NCBI GenBank assembly: GCA_016872285.1
Contig: VGZZ01000021.1
Span: forward strand, 1 to 43,433
Reading direction: 5' to 3'
Length of the DNA stretch: 43,433 nt
Origin: SAR202 cluster bacterium
Lineage (GTDB): Bacteria; Chloroflexota; Dehalococcoidia; Lucifugimonadales; GCA-2712585
Position 1 is the stretch's first letter. Every line of letters begins with the position of its first letter. Under the pieces are notes generated by a model. The model did not search any database, was not told the origin of the DNA, and worked only from the letters and a program-made list of their open reading frames with translations. This document shows, piece after piece, positions 40,963-43,433 of this stretch. The position numbers were made by a program, and so were the translations under genes.

Positions 40963-41164
40963 CAATAGGTGAAATGATATCGCCCATGTAGAGAACGGAC
41001 CCCTTCATGGCCCCAAAAAGGGTCTTTGGCTTCTTTATGGCTGGCCGCAGCTCCGTAACCGGCACGCCGTTCTTAGTGATCAGCACAGGCTCACCCGTCG
41101 CCGCTACCTCGTCCATTATCTTGAGGCATTTCGCCTTGAATTCGGACGCCTTTATTGTTTTCAT
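40934..41164 (-). CDS. vapB: Phd/YefM-family antitoxin (VapB)
   Basis: 76 aa from the ATG at 41164. MKTIKASEFKAKCLKIMDEV followed by GEPVLITKNGVPVTELRP is the Phd/YefM DNA-binding domain. The acidic C-terminal tail (ISPIDEEWEAERE) is the likely toxin-binding segment. The upstream open frame to 41263 spans the operator region and is not part of the gene. Antitoxin and toxin frames overlap, and a perfect palindrome overlaps the promoter, which fits autorepression. Confidence 0.9.
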   Translation of the reverse strand: MKTIKASEFKAKCLKIMDEVAATGEPVLITKNGVPVTELRPAIKKPKTLFGAMKGSVLYMGDIISPIDEEWEAERE

Positions 41165-41189
41165 TTGATATCCATTGCCAAATCTGACT

Positions 41190-41203
41190 ATGGTCATGAC
41201 CAT
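41190..41203 (-). promoter_or_regulatory. Palindromic operator of the vapBC operon
   Basis: ATGGTCATGACCAT is a perfect 14-base palindrome located 26 bases upstream of the antitoxin ATG, overlapping the predicted -10 and start region. Phd-type antitoxins bind such palindromes as repressors. Confidence 0.65.
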
Positions 41204-41230
41204 GGTAACATATATCAGCCTGGGCTTCAA
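41202..41230 (-). promoter_or_regulatory. Promoter candidate of the vapBC operon
   Basis: On the minus strand TTGAAG (41230-41225) and TACCAT (41207-41202) are separated by 17 bases. Each matches four of six consensus positions. The -10 overlaps the palindromic operator. Confidence 0.45.
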
Positions 41231-41253
41231 ACTCTCCAAAGGGGAGCCCAGGC
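41218..41253 (-). terminator. Stem-loop between recQ and vapB
   Basis: GCCTGGG and CCCAGGC (41218-41224 with 41247-41253) form an outer stem, and CTCTCC with GGGGAG (41232-41237 with 41241-41246, one G-T pair) an inner one. It begins 16 bases after the recQ stop. No T-run follows, so it may be only a weak terminator. Confidence 0.45.
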
Positions 41254-41269
41254 ATATAAGCAAGCCTAC

Positions 41270-43426
<2,157 letters not shown>

Positions 43427-43433
43427 CTGAGAT

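Overview
The window looks like the chromosome of a GC-rich bacterium, most likely Chloroflexota and probably Dehalococcoidia or a SAR202-like relative. This is inferred from gene content, not from a marker-gene tree. The pointers are: a stand-alone coenzyme F420-0:glutamate ligase, a paired acyl-CoA dehydrogenase operon, two thiamine-diphosphate enzymes, DUF1800 next to an NHL-repeat protein, a DUF1385 (YqhQ) protein beside rplU-rpmA-rpmE, a fused OtsA-OtsB trehalose enzyme, and small CxH...CxxC zinc-ribbon proteins. TAA, TAG and TGA all serve as ordinary stops.

Layout. 1-9 kb: the end of a tandem UspA protein, an Xsc/acetolactate-synthase-like ThDP enzyme, small SRPBCC and TfoX-N proteins, a secreted 153-aa protein, the NHL-DUF1800 pair and a benzoylformate-decarboxylase-like ThDP enzyme. 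9-10.8 kb: an AT-richer accessory module with a 38-codon small ORF, an XRE-ImmA/IrrE metallopeptidase and an overlapping DUF4411 PIN-like protein, which looks like a toxin-antitoxin or defence unit. 10.8-13.7 kb: an amidohydrolase, a cyclic-nucleotide-binding protein preceded by a 13-G tract, and a small stress-like protein. 13.7-17.7 kb: a two-gene secreted operon of a VWA protein and a multidomain class-A beta-lactamase-like protein. 17.7-18.2 kb: an intergenic region with a candidate structured RNA. 18.2-23.1 kb: a leftward six-gene operon (Lrp-type RAM domain, two acyl-CoA dehydrogenases, HIT, YqeK-like HD, amino-acid permease).

23.4-32.1 kb is mostly rightward housekeeping: a small membrane protein, rsmG, a flippase-like membrane protein, a DUF488-like protein, an aldehyde dehydrogenase, otsA-otsB, rplU-rpmA-rpmE with a strong terminator, and DUF1385. 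32.1-36.9 kb is a leftward operon: a PduO-type cobalamin adenosyltransferase, hisH, hisA, a methyltransferase, hisF, a HAD protein and hisIE. 37-39.7 kb carries cofE, a zinc-ribbon protein divergent from a cysteine-rich (probably Fe-S) HTH regulator, and pheA. 39.8-41.2 kb has tRNA-Gln(UUG), a pRiA4b ORF-3-like gene broken by an in-frame TGA, and a Phd/VapB-VapC pair with a palindromic operator. recQ closes the window.

The observations most worth following are: the in-frame TGA followed by a conserved-looking tail; the secreted beta-lactamase-like protein with Asp at the Glu166 position beside a VWA partner; the small ORF plus XRE-ImmA/DUF4411 module; the three-hairpin RNA candidate; a nested inverted repeat inside cofE; very short predicted leaders at several genes; and the noncanonical HAD protein and methyltransferase inside the his operon. 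All family calls come from reading motifs; no database search was run.
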